Below, piece by piece: positions 11,409-14,102 of a stretch of DNA of 14,102 bases. Source of the stretch: MFKM01 sp038065115 (GTDB taxonomy: Bacteria > Patescibacteriota > Minisyncoccia > UBA6257 > MFKM01); the NCBI GenBank assembly GCA_038065115.1, contig JBBTRS010000009.1:1-14102 (forward strand), written 5' to 3'. Each line of letters begins with the position of its first letter. Position 1 is the first letter of the stretch. The notes under the pieces are model-generated. The model was not told the origin of the DNA. It did not search any database and saw only the letters and a list, made by a program, of their open reading frames with translations. A program made the translations under genes and the position numbers.

Positions 11409-13484
11409 ATGGATAAAAAAGCGGCCGGAGAACGTATCAGTCAGCTCGTAAAGACGATCAATCGTCATCGCTATCTTTACCACGTCTTAGACAAGCAGGA
11501 AATTTCAGACGCGGCTTTAGATTCGCTGAAAAATGAACTTTTTAACCTAGAACGACAATACCCAGAGCTTGCCAGTCCTGATTCGCCAACTCAAAGAGTG
11601 GCTGGAAAACCGCTCAAAGAATTTAAAAAAGTGCGGCACGAAACGCCGATGCTTTCGCTCAACGACGCTTTCTCGGAGCAAGATATGAAAGATTGGTTAG
11701 AGCGACTAAAGAACTATTTAGGAATTCCAAATTCCAATTTTTATTGCGAATTAAAAATTGACGGTTTAGCCGTTGAGTTGATTTACGAAAATGGCGTTTT
11801 GACGCGAGGCTCTACTCGCGGCGACGGTTTTATCGGCGAAGATATTACTCAAAATTTAAAAACTATTGAAGCTGTTCCGCTTAAATTGGAAATTGAAAAT
11901 CATAAATTAAAAATTCCCCCGCGGCTTGTCCTGAGAGGCGAGATTTTTATCACCAAAAAAGAATTTAAGCGAATTAATGAAGAACAAATAAAAAAGGGTG
12001 AAAAGCCCTTCGCTAATCCGCGTAATGTGGCGGCTGGCTCTGTTCGTCAACTTGATCCAAAGGTTACATCCAGTCGTCATCTGGATTCTTATATTTATGA
12101 CATTGTCTTGCCCGCCGAAGTTTTAACGAAAGCAGGTGTCAAAACCCACGAAGAAAAACATCAGATTTTGAAAACCTGGGGTTTTAAAATTAATTCCGAC
12201 AATAAACCCGCCAATGGACTCGCGGAAGTTTTTAATTTTAGAAATTTTTGGGAAAAAAAAGAAAACCGCGATAAACTGCCTTTTGAAATTGACGGAATTG
12301 TCGTTATCGTTAATGACGATAAAGTTTTTGATGCCGGAGGAGTAATCGGCAAAGCGCCGCGAGCGGCCATTGCTTATAAATTTTCCCCAAGAGAAGCCGA
12401 AACGATTATTGAAGATATCAAAATTCAAGTAGGACGAACCGGCGTTTTAACGCCGGTAGCGACTTTGAGACCAGTAGAAGTCGGTGGCGTTACCATCAGC
12501 CATTCCACCCTCCATAATTTTGATGAAATTAAGAGGTTGGGATTAAAAATAGGCGATACGGTTGTTATCAGCCGGGCCGGCGACGTTATTCCCAAAGTGA
12601 TTAAGGTTCTAAAAGAAATGCGAACCGGAAAAGAAAAAGAAATTAAAATACCGGCTAACTGTCCCTTTGATGGCGCTAAAATCATCAAGGAAGGCGCTGT
12701 TTATCGCTGCGGCAATCCAAAATGCGGCGCTCGGCATTTGCAATTTCTCAAGCATTTCGTTTCCCGGTCGGCTTTCAACATCCAGGGCCTGGGACCAAAA
12801 ATTTTAAATCGGCTTTTGGGTGAAAACCTGATAAGCGATGCCGCCGATATTTTCCAACTCAAGGAAGGGGATATCGCTGTTTTGGAACGTTTTGGCGAAA
12901 AATCAGCTCAAAACATAATTTCTGAAACCAAGTCTCGTCAGATTATCAGCTTGCCGAGATTCATTTATTCTTTGGGAATTTTACACGTGGGCGAAGAAAC
13001 CAGCCGGCTTTTGGCTGATAAATTTTTTGCCCGCGGGAAATCTTCCGGGGGGAAACAAGTTTTTCAAATCAAAGACCTTATTGAACAAGCGAAGAAAATA
13101 ACGGCGGAAGAATTACAAGAAATTCCCGATATCGGGCCAAGAATGGCTCAAAGTATTTATGATTGGTTTAGCAATGAAAAAAATATTGAATTTTTGGGAA
13201 AAATGGAAAAATCTGGCGTGGAGATAGAAAGCGTCAAACGTCAAGCGCCAAGCGTCAAGTTGAAGGGAAAAATTTTTGTTTTGACGGGAACTTTGGAAGC
13301 TATGTCTCGCGAACAAGCCAAAGAAAAGATTCGGTCGCTCGGCGGTGAAATTTCCGAATCGGTCAGTAAAAACACCGGTTATGTCGTAGCTGGTCTTGAA
13401 CCCGGTTCAAAATTTGAAAAAGCGAAAGAACTGGGAATATCTGTTTTAAACGAACAAGAATTTTTGAATATGTTGAAAAAATAA
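11409..13484 (+). CDS. ligA: NAD+-dependent DNA ligase LigA
   Basis: This 691-residue ligase seals nicks in replication and repair by forming a ligase-AMP adduct from NAD+. Domains run in order: Ia (HRYLYHVLD, NAD+/NMN binding, about 18-29), the adenylation domain with catalytic K116 in KIDG, then VGRTGVLTPVA of the OB fold (341-351), a zinc finger (418-439), HhH repeats (about 450-590) and a C-terminal BRCT domain (about 617-691). The start is the ATG at 11409: a longer frame to 11316 would run through the terminator and into the previous gene. The zinc finger keeps C418, C434 and C439 but has D421 where the second Cys of C-x2-C is expected. Three heptamer arrays sit in surface loops or linkers (codons 106-110, 159-170, 608-617). 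No SD is present; see the leaderless promoter. Confidence 0.95.
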   Translation: MDKKAAGERISQLVKTINRHRYLYHVLDKQEISDAALDSLKNELFNLERQYPELASPDSPTQRVAGKPLKEFKKVRHETPMLSLNDAFSEQDMKDWLERLKNYLGIPNSNFYCELKIDGLAVELIYENGVLTRGSTRGDGFIGEDITQNLKTIEAVPLKLEIENHKLKIPPRLVLRGEIFITKKEFKRINEEQIKKGEKPFANPRNVAAGSVRQLDPKVTSSRHLDSYIYDIVLPAEVLTKAGVKTHEEKHQILKTWGFKINSDNKPANGLAEVFNFRNFWEKKENRDKLPFEIDGIVVIVNDDKVFDAGGVIGKAPRAAIAYKFSPREAETIIEDIKIQVGRTGVLTPVATLRPVEVGGVTISHSTLHNFDEIKRLGLKIGDTVVISRAGDVIPKVIKVLKEMRTGKEKEIKIPANCPFDGAKIIKEGAVYRCGNPKCGARHLQFLKHFVSRSAFNIQGLGPKILNRLLGENLISDAADIFQLKEGDIAVLERFGEKSAQNIISETKSRQIISLPRFIYSLGILHVGEETSRLLADKFFARGKSSGGKQVFQIKDLIEQAKKITAEELQEIPDIGPRMAQSIYDWFSNEKNIEFLGKMEKSGVEIESVKRQAPSVKLKGKIFVLTGTLEAMSREQAKEKIRSLGGEISESVSKNTGYVVAGLEPGSKFEKAKELGISVLNEQEFLNMLKK
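11724..11737 (+). repeat. Heptamer pair ATTCCAA in ligA
   Basis: ATTCCAA is exactly duplicated (11724-11730, 11731-11737), encoding I-P-N-S-N in the loop just before the strand carrying the catalytic KIDG motif. Only two copies are present, so it is weak alone but consistent with the other arrays. Confidence 0.55.
11884..11918 (+). repeat. Heptamer array AATTNNA in ligA
   Basis: AATTGGA, AATTGAA, AATCATA, AATTAAA and AATTCCC start at 11884, 11891, 11898, 11905 and 11912, all in exact register. They encode K-L-E-I-E-N-H-K-L-K-I-P (159-170). From memory of the E. coli LigA sequence, this loop (PLKL...IPARL) is about 4 residues shorter there, so the array coincides with a length-variable site. 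Confidence 0.8.
13231..13258 (+). repeat. Heptamer array RCGYCAA in ligA
   Basis: GCGTCAA, ACGTCAA, GCGCCAA and GCGTCAA start at 13231, 13238, 13245 and 13252 in exact register. They encode S-V-K-R-Q-A-P-S-V-K (608-617), the linker between the HhH region and the BRCT domain. The consensus is GC-richer and unrelated to the other arrays. Confidence 0.88.
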
Positions 13485-13489
13485 ATAAT

Positions 13490-14102
13490 ATGACTCCGAC
13501 TGAAAAAAATAAAAAAAACATCGGGTTTTTTCAATTCTTGAAAATAGTAAAATGGGTTGTTCGTTTTTGTTTCCAACTGGCTCCCTTTGAAACAGGAATG
13601 GTTTTCGTCCTCAAGGCGGTTTCCGATTTAGATAAAATCGTCAATCCTTACATTTTCGCTAAACTTTTAGACAGTGTTATCAAATTAGTCGGTAAAACCG
13701 ATTCCCTTAAAAGCGTTATTCCTTGGTTAATCGCTCTTTTTGCTTACAATATGCTGATTTCCTTAACGAGATTGTTTATGAGTTTTTATAGAAACCATGT
13801 CAGGTTAATAAATAATTGGAAAACGGAGCAAAAACTTTATGAAAAGGTTAATACCCTGGGAATCCAAACCCTAGAAAATTCGGAATTCGCTAATTGCCTC
13901 CAAAGAGGAAAGGAGACAATGGGGAATATCAATAATTACTTAGAAAGCACATTTGACTTTTTATCAAGCATAATCACATTAATAATTTCTGCCGTGATTG
14001 TTTTCAGCGCCGCGCCTTTTGTGGTTGTGTTGACAATATTGCTGACCATACCCACCTACTTAATCGATAGAAATTATATGGCGAAAATCTGGAATTACCG
14101 CA
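13490..14102 (+). CDS. ABC exporter, N-terminal transmembrane part (gene runs off the window)
   Basis: An open frame from the ATG at 13490 runs to the window end, giving 204 codons without a stop. The start MTPTEKNKKNIGFFQFLK is followed by hydrophobic helices (about 35-70, 78-100, 155-195) with intervening polar loops. A charged amphipathic stretch 'YEKVNTLGIQTLENSEFANC' (about 123-142) matches the intracellular coupling region of type I ABC exporters (MsbA/ATM1-like fused permease-ATPase), where 'L-x-x-L-x-[NS]-x-x-F' precedes 'x-x-x-x-R-G'. The nucleotide-binding domain would lie downstream. It starts 5 bp after ligA, so the two are probably co-transcribed. Substrate cannot be inferred from this part. 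Confidence 0.7.
   Translation, partial: MTPTEKNKKNIGFFQFLKIVKWVVRFCFQLAPFETGMVFVLKAVSDLDKIVNPYIFAKLLDSVIKLVGKTDSLKSVIPWLIALFAYNMLISLTRLFMSFYRNHVRLINNWKTEQKLYEKVNTLGIQTLENSEFANCLQRGKETMGNINNYLESTFDFLSSIITLIISAVIVFSAAPFVVVLTILLTIPTYLIDRNYMAKIWNYR

Noticed and set aside
12438..12457. Palindrome ACCGGCGTT/AACGCCGGT in ligA
   Set aside because: It coincides with the strongly conserved R-T-G-V-L-T-P-V motif; the effective hairpin is about 7 bp and can follow from codon choice.

Overview
The window looks like a chromosome piece from a Candidate Phyla Radiation (Patescibacteria) bacterium, most likely Parcubacteria-like. The evidence is a compact type IV pilus locus of the CPR style. It holds a GspG-like pilin with the 'DARRIADLRETQNALELYY' signature, a PilT whose Walker A reads GPAGHGKST, and several tiny divergent minor pilins. 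Composition is AT-rich and most genes lack Shine-Dalgarno (SD) sequences. The phylum call is inference from protein style; there is no rRNA in the window.

Layout. 1-6141 (+) is a type IV pilus operon: the pilB 3' end, pilT, pilC, the major pilin, prepilin peptidase pilD, and three minor prepilins (FimT/GspH-like, PilV-like with a C-terminal beta-rich domain, PilW/GspJ-like). 6174-6770 is a self-contained secreted-protein cassette with its own promoter, SD and terminator. 6847-8385 (-) is an apolipoprotein N-acyltransferase (Lnt)-like gene, probably transcribed as a leaderless mRNA. 8536-9808 (+) holds a secreted FN3/Ig-like surface protein and a small two-helix membrane protein. 9832-10450 holds a strong extended -10 promoter, a structured leader RNA and a PilX-like minor pilin. 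10469-11385 is a second self-contained cassette encoding a small outer-membrane-type beta-barrel. 11409-13484 is ligA (NAD+-dependent DNA ligase), and 13490 to the window end is the first part of an ABC exporter.

Functional picture. PilB and PilT power extension and retraction, PilC is the platform, and PilD processes the prepilins. The minor pilins, one with a glycine/serine-linked adhesin-like domain, would prime or decorate the fibre. With the surface Ig-like protein and the two exported cassette products, the window is dominated by cell-surface and contact functions plus one housekeeping gene.

Most unusual signal. At least ten short arrays with an exact 7-bp period are scattered between genes and inside genes. 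Each array has its own degenerate consensus (for example TAAATAA, CAAGATN, TTCTAAA, AATCATR/AGATTCA, AGTAATN, AATTNNA, RCGYCAA). The longest runs 16 heptamers in unbroken register (4496-4607). Four arrays write the leader peptides of four prepilins, four more lie inside lnt and ligA, and the rest are intergenic. Other points of interest are a perfect 14-bp hairpin inside a coding sequence (6431-6463), an outer-membrane-type barrel in a lineage thought to lack an outer membrane, and two distinct modes of gene expression (leaderless versus SD-driven cassettes).
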